A stretch of 64,000 nucleotides of DNA. Origin: Streptomyces sp. ICBB 8177 (GTDB taxonomy: Bacteria > Actinomycetota > Actinomycetes > Streptomycetales > Streptomycetaceae). The position numbers and the translations under genes were made by a program. The notes under the pieces are model-generated. The model had not been told where the DNA came from, ran no database searches, and saw nothing but the letters and a program-made list of their open reading frames with translations. The stretch covers positions 1,180,743 through 1,244,742 of the forward strand of contig NZ_NSKH01000018.1 in NCBI RefSeq assembly GCF_003144095.1. The letters are read 5' to 3'. Each line of letters begins with the position of its first letter. The stretch's first letter is position 1. This document shows, piece by piece, positions 24,827 through 32,486 of the stretch.

Positions 24827-25849
24827 ATGGACCCCTCACGGCGGAAGTTCCTCGCCACGACGCTCTACTCCGCGGCACTGCCCATCCCGGCCTTCCACGA
24901 AGTCGCCGATCGAGCGGAGAAGCAGACCGGCGCCCCCACGGCCCGCGTCGGGAAGGGCCACGTCGCGACCGTTCGTGGGGTGACCGACTCGATCGCCGAC
25001 ATCCTGGACGAACACGGGGGCGCCATCGCCCGTCCCATGGCGGCCTCGTTCATCGTGAACACACTCGGTCCCTACCTGCGTGCCGACGCGTCCGGCGCCG
25101 TGAAGCGGGACATGCTCTCCGCCGCCTCCGACCTCGTCTACCTGACCGGGTGGATGGCCATGTACGAGAAGGAGCACGGGCGCGCGCAGCAGTGGTACCA
25201 CCGGGCCCTGACGCTCGCCCGGGACGCCGACGACCACGTGACGTACTGCCGCACGTTGCGCGGCATGGCACTGCAAGCGGCCAACCTGAAGCTGGGCCGC
25301 CGGGCGCTCGACCTCGCCGACTCGGCGGCGCAGGCGGCGCCCAGGTCCGGGCCGCGCCTGCGCGCGTTCCTCACCGGCCAGCAGGCGCACGGTGCCGCCC
25401 TGGTCGGTGACCGGCGTCAGGCGTTCACCCGGCTGGCCGAGACGGAAGCGGCACTGTCCAGGGCGGACGACCGGCGGGACGCGATCGGCGGCTACGACCT
25501 CGCCGCCTACTACTTCCACGTCTCCAGCGTGACCTACGCGCTCGGCGATCTCCCTGCGTCCATCAAGGCGATGCAGGACTCCAACCGTGTCCGCCCGCCG
25601 ATGGAGAAGCAGGGCCGCGCCCATGCCAGCGCGCTGCTCGCCCAACGTCGCCTGGAGGCCGGACACCTCGAAGCCTCGTGCGCGACCTGGGAGAGCTTCC
25701 TCGACGACTACGAGAACCTCTCCTCGGCCCGCGCCGACGAGCATTTCACCACTCTCCGGGCGACGCTCAGGCCGTACCGAGACCACCGCACCGCACGCAG
25801 CGTGCTCATCCGGGCCGGCGAGGTCGGCCGACGGAAGGTGACCGTCTGA
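24827..25849 (+). CDS. TPR-type regulatory protein (C-terminal part of XRE/TPR regulator)
   Basis: A 340-residue protein starting MDPSRRKFLATTLYSAALPI, a twin-arginine-like stretch typical of the mid-region of these streptomycete regulators. The ATG at 24827 has GGAAGGGAAG in front, so translation can start here independently of the damaged HTH. Helical TPR-like repeats run to the end (AQQWYHRALTLARDADDHVT; LEAGHLEASCATWESFLDDY). The frame is continuous with the HTH remnant upstream, so this was once one gene. A close paralogue follows immediately. Without the HTH it can no longer be a DNA-binding regulator by itself. Confidence 0.72.
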   Translation: MDPSRRKFLATTLYSAALPIPAFHEVADRAEKQTGAPTARVGKGHVATVRGVTDSIADILDEHGGAIARPMAASFIVNTLGPYLRADASGAVKRDMLSAASDLVYLTGWMAMYEKEHGRAQQWYHRALTLARDADDHVTYCRTLRGMALQAANLKLGRRALDLADSAAQAAPRSGPRLRAFLTGQQAHGAALVGDRRQAFTRLAETEAALSRADDRRDAIGGYDLAAYYFHVSSVTYALGDLPASIKAMQDSNRVRPPMEKQGRAHASALLAQRRLEAGHLEASCATWESFLDDYENLSSARADEHFTTLRATLRPYRDHRTARSVLIRAGEVGRRKVTV

Positions 25850-25913
25850 TCGATCTCGGGAGGACAGACATGGATCCGTCCCGTCGGGTGTCATCGCCGC
25901 CGGGCTGTTCTCC

Positions 25914-26885
25914 GTGGCCCTCACCGTTCCCGGGTGGCCCGACGTGGTCGGTCGTATGGAGGCCGTTCAGACAGGGATGACACGACGCGTCGGCATGCCC
26001 GAGGTCGACATGGTCGTCGCGATGACCGAGCGGGTCTCCGGCCTCGACGACCGTTTCGGCGGGCGCCACGCCAGGCCCATGGCGGCGGCCTTCCTTGTGA
26101 ACACCGTTGCCCCGTACCTGCGGGCCGATGCTCCCGCGACGGTGCGCAAAGCTATGATGTCGGCCGCTTCGGACCTGTGTTATCTCACCGGCTACATGGC
26201 CGTGGACGAAGGACTCCACGGGCTGGCACAGCGGTACTACACGAAGGCGCTGGAACTGGCCGGAGCCTCCGAGGACCATCTGACCTACTGCACGACACTG
26301 CGCGGAATGAGCGTCCAGGCCGTCGACCTCGGCCATGGCCGCGAAGCGCTGCGCCTGGCCGACGCGGCTGCTGCTGCATCGCCGAGTGCCGGGCCGCGTA
26401 TGCGCGCGTTCTTGGCAGGCCAGCAAGCGCACGCGGCAGCCCGGACGGGAGACCGGGGCCGCGCCCTGAGACTTCTGCGCGAGGCGGAGTCCGCGATGGA
26501 CAGAGCCGAGTCGCAGGAGCGGGCCTTCGGCTCATACGACCCGGCAGCGCTGAAATACCACGTCAGCCAGGTGCGTTACGAACTCGGCGACCTGGCAGGG
26601 GCGATCGCGGCCATGGAGGAGTCCGATCGCGTGCGCTACAGCACGTACCGGCGAGCCCGCGTCCGTCACCGCTGCACTCTCGCGGAACGGCAACTCGCCG
26701 TCGGCCACCTCGAAGCCGCCTGCGCCACCTGGCACCTCGCGTTGGACGACTACCCGGGCCTGCAGTCCGGCCGCGCCGACGAACGGCTCCGTGCCATGTA
26801 CCGCGCGCTTCGCCCGTACCTCAGGAACCCGATGGCCCGGGACCTCTACGAACGCGCCCGCACCGTCGCCCCTGCGCCTGGCTGA
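25914..26885 (+). CDS. TPR-type regulatory protein, tandem paralogue (5' frameshift)
   Basis: A 323-residue protein, clear paralogue of the gene upstream across its whole length (RPMAAAFLVNTVAPYLRADA versus RPMAASFIVNTLGPYLRADA). The original start is probably the ATG at 25870, after GGGAGGAC, giving MDPSRR. A one-base loss at about 25891 (aligning GTGTC-ATC with AAGTTCCTC of the first copy) breaks the frame, which then continues as IAAGLFSVALTVPGWPDVV. The listed GTG start is the first in-frame one after the break. This copy never had an HTH region, since it begins 20 bases after the first gene ends. Confidence 0.7.
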   Translation: MALTVPGWPDVVGRMEAVQTGMTRRVGMPEVDMVVAMTERVSGLDDRFGGRHARPMAAAFLVNTVAPYLRADAPATVRKAMMSAASDLCYLTGYMAVDEGLHGLAQRYYTKALELAGASEDHLTYCTTLRGMSVQAVDLGHGREALRLADAAAAASPSAGPRMRAFLAGQQAHAAARTGDRGRALRLLREAESAMDRAESQERAFGSYDPAALKYHVSQVRYELGDLAGAIAAMEESDRVRYSTYRRARVRHRCTLAERQLAVGHLEAACATWHLALDDYPGLQSGRADERLRAMYRALRPYLRNPMARDLYERARTVAPAPG

Positions 26886-26891
26886 CCGCTC

Positions 26892-28166
26892 CTACCCCAA
26901 CTCCTCCCCGTCCACCGGAAGTTCCGCCGTCAGGCGGAAGCCGCCTCGGGGGATCGGGCTCGGTGTCAGGGAGCCGCCTGCCATCGCGAGGCGTTCCTTC
27001 AGGCCCTTCAGGCCGTTGCCACTGCCTCCGCCGGCGCCTGAACCGTCGCCGTCGTCCGTGATGTCCAGCCGCGCGCGGCCCTCCTGCGTACGCAGTTCGA
27101 TCCGGCAGGACGACGCGCCGCTGTGCCGCACGACGTTCGTCACCCCCTCGCGCACCACCCACCCCAGCAGCGCCGCCGCCTGCGGGGGCAGCGGGGGGCC
27201 GGACTCCGTCACCGTCAGCTCGACGCCGGACGCCTCCAACGCCGAACGCGCGCGGTCCAGTTCCGTGGTGAGGCTGCCCTCACGGTAGCCGGAGACCGCC
27301 TCGCGGATCTCGGTGAGCGCCTGACGGGCCACCGACTCGATGTCCGCCGCCTGCCCCAGCGCCGCGTCCAGGTCGCGCGGCGCCAGCCTGCGCACCGCCT
27401 CCGCCTTCACCACGACCACCGACATGGTGTGCCCCAGCAGGTCGTGCAGGTCCCGCGAGAAGCGCAGCCGCTCCTGGTTGACCGCCGCACGCGCCAACTC
27501 CTGCCGCGCGGACCGCAGTTGGCCGATCACCTCGTACAGCGACAGGATCGCGCCGGTCACCAGGCCGGAGACGAACGTCGCGTACGCGATGCTCGCCGCG
27601 CTCCACAGACTGGCACCGCCGTGCCCGGCGACGACCCCGGCCGAGATGGCGAGCACCGCCACGATCTGGCCCAGGTGCCGCCCCCGGAAGACAGTCCCGC
27701 ACGCGAATGCCAGCATCACGATCAACGTGATCCAGTTGTGCCGGAATCCGATCGCGCCCGCGTAGGCGATCACCGCGCTCGCGCCCACCAGCACCTTCGG
27801 CGACACCCCGAACCGAGGCCGCTCGTCGAACGCCGAGATGACACTCATCGCGTACAGCGCGCAGAACGCGGCGAGCGCGAGCCACGCCAGCCATGCCGGA
27901 TGCGCCCGGTGGTGCAGCACGTCCGCGGCCGGGGCCACCATGATGGTCAGCCACGGCAGCATGATCCGGCTGTCCGGCCGCTTGATGCGCTCGATGTACG
28001 AATCGAGTTCCGCGCCCTGCAACGAGCCCAGGTCGTGCACCTCCAGGAGGTTCTGCCCGCGCTGTCGCGGCCTCCCGCGACCCCGCCGCGCCACCTCCAC
28101 GCGGCCCCACCACCGCCGCGCCTCCTGCCAGGCCCGCCGCGCCCGCGTCCCCCGGTTGCCCGCCAT
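26892..28166 (-). CDS. Sensor histidine kinase, HisKA_3 type (DesK-like)
   Basis: A 424-residue membrane kinase. A basic N-terminus is followed by about five TM helices (roughly 70-215). The dimerisation/phosphoacceptor motif is FSRDLHDLLGHTMSVVVVKA with His241. The ATPase domain has the N-box VVREGVTNVVRHS and the G-box NGLKGLKERLAMAGG. It is a DesK/NarX-class kinase and fits the DesR-like regulator at 21559-22200, which should be the next gene downstream but is 4.7 kb away. Start ATG at 28166. Confidence 0.9.
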   Translation of the reverse strand: MAGNRGTRARRAWQEARRWWGRVEVARRGRGRPRQRGQNLLEVHDLGSLQGAELDSYIERIKRPDSRIMLPWLTIMVAPAADVLHHRAHPAWLAWLALAAFCALYAMSVISAFDERPRFGVSPKVLVGASAVIAYAGAIGFRHNWITLIVMLAFACGTVFRGRHLGQIVAVLAISAGVVAGHGGASLWSAASIAYATFVSGLVTGAILSLYEVIGQLRSARQELARAAVNQERLRFSRDLHDLLGHTMSVVVVKAEAVRRLAPRDLDAALGQAADIESVARQALTEIREAVSGYREGSLTTELDRARSALEASGVELTVTESGPPLPPQAAALLGWVVREGVTNVVRHSGASSCRIELRTQEGRARLDITDDGDGSGAGGGSGNGLKGLKERLAMAGGSLTPSPIPRGGFRLTAELPVDGEELG

Positions 28167-28499
28167 CCGCCTCGTCCGTTCCTCGTGTCCTCGTGCCTTG
28201 GGCCTCGTGGCTCGTGCCTCGCGCCCTCGTGGGCCGGTCCCCGTACCGGCTCCATCATGGTGCGGGGGCGGGGGGCCGGGCCATTCGGCTCGATCGGGTG
28301 ACTCGCGGCCGGCGCGGGCGAGGATGCCCCGGCGCTCGCGAGCGGACGGCTACGTTGAACGAACGGGCGGCCACGTCGAGTGGGGGCCGGCCGCTGAAAG
28401 CGGTGCCGACCAGGCCGGATCACCGCCCCCGCGGTTCGGCGGCCCGCAGCACGTCGCACTGCGACCCAACCCCTCGCAGCAAGGAGTGCCACCACCGGC
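28167..28499. other. Divergent intergenic region, 333 bp
   Basis: Between the kinase and the VOC gene. Near the kinase there are six imperfect CCTCGTG repeats (28176-28232). A GGAG lies 14 bases upstream of the VOC ATG. No open frame with good coding character and no RNA gene was recognised. Promoters for both genes must lie here but no clear -10/-35 pair stands out. Confidence 0.5.
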
Positions 28500-28934
28500 A
28501 TGGACGTTCTGTTCATCACGAGCGTGGCGGCGGTCGTCGCCGACCCGCCGCTGAGCCGCAAGCTGTTCATCGAGGCGCTCGGGCTCCCTCTGGAGGGGGA
28601 AGGCGAGGGCTACTACTCCAGCGGGAACATCCCCGGCAGCAGGCACTTCGGCCTGTGGCCGCTGTCGCAGGCGGCCGAGGCGTGTTTCGGCACGGCCGAG
28701 TGGCCCGGCGACCGGGTGGTGCCGCAGGCGTCGATCGAGTTCGAGGTGGCCGACGCGGACGCCGTCACGGCCGCGGGCGCCGAACTCCAACGTGCGGGCT
28801 TCGAGCTGCTGCACCCTGCCCGCACCGAACCGTGGGGCCAGACGGTGGCCAGACTCCTCACGACGGACGGGCTGATCGTCGGGATCTCCTATGCGCCCGC
28901 TCTGCACGACGCCCGAGGGGACGATCAACGTTGA
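28500..28934 (+). CDS. VOC (glyoxalase/bleomycin-resistance) superfamily protein
   Basis: A 144-residue protein with the beta-alpha-beta-beta-beta layout of VOC proteins: FITSVAAVVADPPLSRKLFI at the start, PQASIEFEVADADAVTAAGA for the second half, and WGQTVARLLTTDGLIVGISY at the end. The usual metal-ligand His/Glu set is incomplete (HFGLWPL keeps a His), so enzymatic activity is uncertain; binding or resistance roles are possible. Start ATG at 28500. The stop lies inside a 26-bp perfect palindrome. Confidence 0.75.
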   Translation: MDVLFITSVAAVVADPPLSRKLFIEALGLPLEGEGEGYYSSGNIPGSRHFGLWPLSQAAEACFGTAEWPGDRVVPQASIEFEVADADAVTAAGAELQRAGFELLHPARTEPWGQTVARLLTTDGLIVGISYAPALHDARGDDQR

Positions 28935-28952
28935 TCAATATTGATCAACGTT
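28927..28952. repeat. 26-bp perfect palindrome with nested palindromes
   Basis: From 28927 to 28952 the sequence equals its own reverse complement: AACGTTGATCAAT followed by ATTGATCAACGTT. A second palindrome, GATCAACGTTGATC (28923-28936), overlaps it, and GATCAACGTTG occurs twice. It covers the VOC stop codon and is AT-rich in a GC-rich genome. It looks like a protein-binding site array or recombination target rather than a terminator. Confidence 0.85.
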
Positions 28953-28965
28953 GCGGCGGAGTCGA

Positions 28966-29078
28966 TGAGGCGCCCGGTGAGTCGATGAACTGCCTGGGTG
29001 AGTCAATGAACTGACTGCGTGGATCAACAAGTTGACCTGGGCCAACAAACGAGTTGACCTGGCGAATCAATGGATTGA
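28966..29078. repeat. Low-GC direct-repeat tract
   Basis: Paired imperfect repeats follow the palindrome: GGTGAGTCGATGAACTG / GGTGAGTCAATGAACTG (28976 on), CAACAAGTTGACCTGG / CAACAAACGAGTTGACCTGG (29024 on), and TCAATGGATTGATTG. Base composition is near 50% GC. No coding frame on either strand has streptomycete codon use. Confidence 0.65.
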
Positions 29079-29123
29079 TTGCGCATCAGGTTCGGCCCTT
29101 TGGGGGCCTGCGGAGCCTCCGGA

Positions 29124-29176
29124 CACGCCACGGCGGCCGGTCCGGGGACGCTCCCGGGGCCGGCCGCCGTGGCGTG
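29124..29176 (-). terminator. Strong hairpin terminator
   Basis: A perfect 17-base-pair stem (CACGCCACGGCGGCCGG / CCGGCCGCCGTGGCGTG) with a 19-base loop that can fold further. It lies 20 bases beyond the stop of the 52-residue gene on the minus strand and can serve both strands. Confidence 0.75.
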
Positions 29177-29196
29177 GTGGTGCGAGATCCGCCTGC

Positions 29197-29355
29197 TCAG
29201 CCGTTGTCCTGCTCGGGCCTGCGGTGCTTGCCATGGGCCGGGATGCCGGACTCGTCTGCGGCGGAGGCGGGACCACGGTGCTTTGGGCCCTCGGCTCCCA
29301 GGCCGGCCGCCTGCATGGCGCGGTCGTCGGTGACGTCGGTGCGGGCTTCGGACAT
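29197..29355 (-). CDS. Small conserved-type hydrophilic protein (52 aa)
   Basis: A short frame encoding MSEARTDVTDDRAMQAAGLG, then AEGPKHRGPASAADESGIPA, then HGKHRRPEQDNG. Support comes from the ATG at 29355 with GGAGAGA nine bases upstream, streptomycete codon bias (G/C in third positions), and a strong terminator right after the stop. The protein is charged, lacks cysteine and hydrophobic segments, and is probably disordered. Small proteins of this look occur widely in Streptomyces with no known role. It is monocistronic. Confidence 0.7.
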   Translation of the reverse strand: MSEARTDVTDDRAMQAAGLGAEGPKHRGPASAADESGIPAHGKHRRPEQDNG

Positions 29356-29489
29356 CAGAAGTCTCTCCGTCGGGATCGCTTACTGGGATGGCGAGTCGGG
29401 GCGCATGACACATGACGCGCCTTGACACAACCGCCCGTTGCGCACTGACGTGGCCGGGTCGTCCGGCTGTGCAGCCCCCGTTCTCGAGT

Positions 29490-31379
29490 CTAACCGTGGA
29501 CATGATCACTGAAACCGGCGGTCCGACTCGCGTCTGTCACGGTGGTTGTTGCTGAATCGTGGCGCGACGGTGACGCTGAATCGTTTGTGCGCACGGGGCC
29601 CTCCGCGGCGGACATCGGCGCCTGCTGGAGCGGGACGACACGGTTGGCCGGATGGTCGGACACCGGGTCCTTGGCCTGGTCGGGGCGCTGGTCCGGTTGC
29701 TCGGCGGGGGGCGGCGCGTCGGAGGGCCCCGGCGGGGCGTCGGGCGGCGCGGAGGCGGGCTGCTCGGCGTGGGATCCGGAGGTGCGTCGCGCGGCGGTCT
29801 CCACGCGCGGCCCGGCGCTTCGGCCGACCGGGGCAGGTCCCGCCGTGTCACCCTTCGCTTCTGAGGACGGGGCGGCGTAAACATCCCGCACGTCAGCCCG
29901 GAGGGTGATGTCGCGCACGCCGTACGGCTGTTCCGGCCGCGCGTACGGGAGGCGCAACGTGTCGCCGTCGCCCCACCACGCGCCGTCCACCAGCCACCCC
30001 GGCGGCGTGGGCAACGGCTCCAGCCGCCGGGTCGACGGGCGCCACAGCACCGCCCGGTTCCCGATCCGCAGCGCCACGCCGCATGCCTCGGGCGTCAGTG
30101 CCTGCCCCGGCTGCACGGCCAGCGGCACCGCGCCGGGATCGCGCAGGCAGTCGGGGAAGCGCACCGGGCGCGTGCTGCCCAGCACGCCCCAGCCCAGCCG
30201 GGCGTCCCCCGGCGCGTCGCTGCGCACCAGCAGCAGACCGCTGTCGGGGTCGGCGAGCAGCAGCCGGTCGTCGCTGTCCTCGGTGATCTGGAGCAACGGG
30301 TGCACGCTTCCGTCCGCCAGGTCGACGGCGACCGTCTTCGTCCGCCCGTCGATCTCCCGGTCGAGCGCCAGCGTCCGGCCTTCGCGGTCGAGCCAGATCC
30401 CGCCGTTGCAGCGGCCGGGTACCTCGGCGAGCGGGGCGAGCCCGGGGCCGCCGTGCACCAACCAGACCGTGCTGACGCCGTCCGTGCGGGCCAGCGCGTA
30501 CGCGGAACCGTCGGCCGCCGCGGGCAGCAGGCGCACCTGCTCGCCGTGTAGGAAGCCCACCGGCAGCTCCCCGGTGCCGGGGCCGGTGGGGTAGAGCAGC
30601 GCGAGGTCGTGGCGGTCGCCGTCGCCGGGGCGGCGGATGAGCACGCGGCCGTCCGGCAGCGGCAGCACCTGCGCCTCCGGCGACTCCGGCCGGGCGCCGG
30701 GCAGTCGCACGGTGTACGGCTCGGGCCCGCCCAGCGTCCAGCGTTCCGGGTACCAGCCGCCGTCCCCGTGGTCGGCGAGGCAGGCCCCGTACGAGCCGTC
30801 CCGGGTGACGGCGAACCCGATGCGGCGCGGAGTGGCGAGCGGGACTGCCGCGCGCGGGCGGGCCGAGACGGGCGCCCGCGGTGCCGGGGCCCCCGGGGGA
30901 GCGGTGCGGGCCGCGGAGGCCCGCGGGGAGCCCTGATCCGGATCGGGGCCGCGGGACGGCGCCGCCTCCGCCGCTACGGGCGCCGCCTCCGCCGGCACGG
31001 GCGCCGCCTCGGCTTCCGTCGGCACGGACGACGCCGCCGCCGACCCTGAAGACGCCGCCGCAGCCCCTGAAGCCGCCCCGGCTTCCGTCGGCGCGGGCCC
31101 GCCCGCCTCCGCTCCTGCGCCCGCAGACGCCTCCGTCGCGGCCCGTACCCCCGAAGACGCCTGCGCCCCAGCCCCCGAAGGCGCCTGCGCCCCAGCCCCC
31201 GAAGGCCCTTCCGCCGCCGTCCCCGCCCCCGAAGGCGGCGCCTCCGTTCGCGCGCGCCCCGGCGCGGCCTCCGCCTCCGAAGACCGCGCCTCCGGCATCG
31301 TGACGCGCAGCGTCCTCGTGCCGGTCAGGCCGAAACCGGTCGCGGCGGAATTCGCGGTGTGCGTGGCCAAGACGGTCAT
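29490..31379 (-). CDS. Large protein with beta-propeller-like core and disordered tails
   Basis: A 629-residue protein. Residues about 30-190 are a low-complexity Ala/Glu/Pro/Gly segment with repeats such as GAGAQAPSGAGAQASSG and AEAAPVPAEAAPVAAEAAPS. Residues about 190-510 alternate short strands (YTVRLPGARPESPEAQVLPL; STVWLVHGGPGLAPLAEVPG; RLLLADPDSGLLLVRSDA), consistent with a beta-propeller. The last 110 residues are again Pro/Ala-rich. No signal peptide. ATG at 31379 with GCAGGAAG upstream. Function not recognised; repeat tails suggest a scaffold or interaction role. Confidence 0.7.
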   Translation of the reverse strand: MTVLATHTANSAATGFGLTGTRTLRVTMPEARSSEAEAAPGRARTEAPPSGAGTAAEGPSGAGAQAPSGAGAQASSGVRAATEASAGAGAEAGGPAPTEAGAASGAAAASSGSAAASSVPTEAEAAPVPAEAAPVAAEAAPSRGPDPDQGSPRASAARTAPPGAPAPRAPVSARPRAAVPLATPRRIGFAVTRDGSYGACLADHGDGGWYPERWTLGGPEPYTVRLPGARPESPEAQVLPLPDGRVLIRRPGDGDRHDLALLYPTGPGTGELPVGFLHGEQVRLLPAAADGSAYALARTDGVSTVWLVHGGPGLAPLAEVPGRCNGGIWLDREGRTLALDREIDGRTKTVAVDLADGSVHPLLQITEDSDDRLLLADPDSGLLLVRSDAPGDARLGWGVLGSTRPVRFPDCLRDPGAVPLAVQPGQALTPEACGVALRIGNRAVLWRPSTRRLEPLPTPPGWLVDGAWWGDGDTLRLPYARPEQPYGVRDITLRADVRDVYAAPSSEAKGDTAGPAPVGRSAGPRVETAARRTSGSHAEQPASAPPDAPPGPSDAPPPAEQPDQRPDQAKDPVSDHPANRVVPLQQAPMSAAEGPVRTNDSASPSRHDSATTTVTDASRTAGFSDHVHG

Positions 31380-31571
31380 CTTCCTGCGTCACCTCCGAGC
31401 GCAGACGCTAGTTTTCGTACGCCCAGCCGATCGCCACGAGTTGCCGCGCTTCACACATAAGGGTGGCCGCGTTCCGGAACGGCGTGAAACGGGCGCTCGG
31501 ATGTGCTGCGCGCCCCCGGGCGGAACCCGGCGGGAGGCCCCGGGGCCGCCATGAGAGGTAACCTTCCACCC

Positions 31572-32486
31572 GTGCCCAAACTGTCCGACGTGATCGCCGC
31601 CCTCGACGGCCTGTGGCCCGCCGACCGGGCCGAGCAGTGGGACGCCGTGGGACTGGTCTGCGGCGACCCCGACACCGAGGTCGGCCGGGTGCTGTTCGCC
31701 GTGGACCCGGTGCGGGAAGTCGCCGAGGAGGCGGTACGGATCGGGGCCGACCTGCTGGTCACCCATCACCCGCTCTACCTGCGGGGCACGACGACGGTCG
31801 CGGCGACCCACTTCAAGGGCCGCGTCGTCCACGAGCTGATCAAGCACGACATCGCGCTGCACGTCGCCCACACCAACGCGGACCGGGCCGACCCCGGCGT
31901 CTCCGACGCCCTCGCGGCCGCCGTGGGCCTGCGCGTCACCGGCCCCCTCGTGCCCGACCCCGGCGACCCGGCGGGCCGTCGCGGCCTCGGCAGGGTGGGG
32001 GAGCTGACGGTGCCGCTGACGCTGGCCGAATTCGCCGCGCAAGCCGCCCGCGGCCTGCCCCGCACCGCCACCGGGCTGCGCGTCGCCGGCGATCCGGAGC
32101 GCGAGATCCGTACCGTCGCCGTCTGCGGAGGCTCCGGCGACAGCCTCTTCGACCAGGTGCGCGCCGCCGGGGTGGACGCCTACCTCACCGCCGACCTGCG
32201 CCACCACCCCGCCTCCGAGGCCACCCAGCACGGTGGCCCCGCCCTGATCGACGCCGCGCACTGGGCCACCGAGTGGCCGTGGTGCGAGCAGGCCGCGGCG
32301 GAGCTGGACCAGATCTCCGACCGGCACGGATGGAGCCTGCGCGTCCACGTCTCCCGTCAGGTCACCGACCCGTGGACGCTGCACGCGTCCGCCCCTCCGG
32401 TCCAGGAAGTCCCCCCGGCCCCGGAAGTCCCTCCGGTCCCGGAACCGGAATCCGCCCCCTCCAGCAGCTCAGGAGCCCCGAACTGA
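31572..32486 (+). CDS. Nif3-like dinuclear metal-centre protein
   Basis: A 304-residue NIF3/YbgI family protein (GTP cyclohydrolase I type 2-like). Metal-binding motifs are in order: LLVTHHPLYLRG (His-His, about 60-72), HVAHTNADRADPGVSDAL (His, Asp), and near the end YLTADLRHHPASEA and AAHWATEWPW. GTG at 31572 is chosen, with GAGAGGT about 12 bases before it; the in-frame ATG at 31551 would add seven residues. The C-terminal Pro/Glu repeat tail (PPAPEVPPVPEPE) is unusual. It overlaps the zinc-ribbon gene start. Biochemical role of the family is still unsettled. Confidence 0.88.
   Translation: MPKLSDVIAALDGLWPADRAEQWDAVGLVCGDPDTEVGRVLFAVDPVREVAEEAVRIGADLLVTHHPLYLRGTTTVAATHFKGRVVHELIKHDIALHVAHTNADRADPGVSDALAAAVGLRVTGPLVPDPGDPAGRRGLGRVGELTVPLTLAEFAAQAARGLPRTATGLRVAGDPEREIRTVAVCGGSGDSLFDQVRAAGVDAYLTADLRHHPASEATQHGGPALIDAAHWATEWPWCEQAAAELDQISDRHGWSLRVHVSRQVTDPWTLHASAPPVQEVPPAPEVPPVPEPESAPSSSSGAPN

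Noticed and set aside
28927-29078. CRISPR array
   Set aside because: Repeats differ in sequence and spacing, no unique spacers of constant length, and no cas genes.
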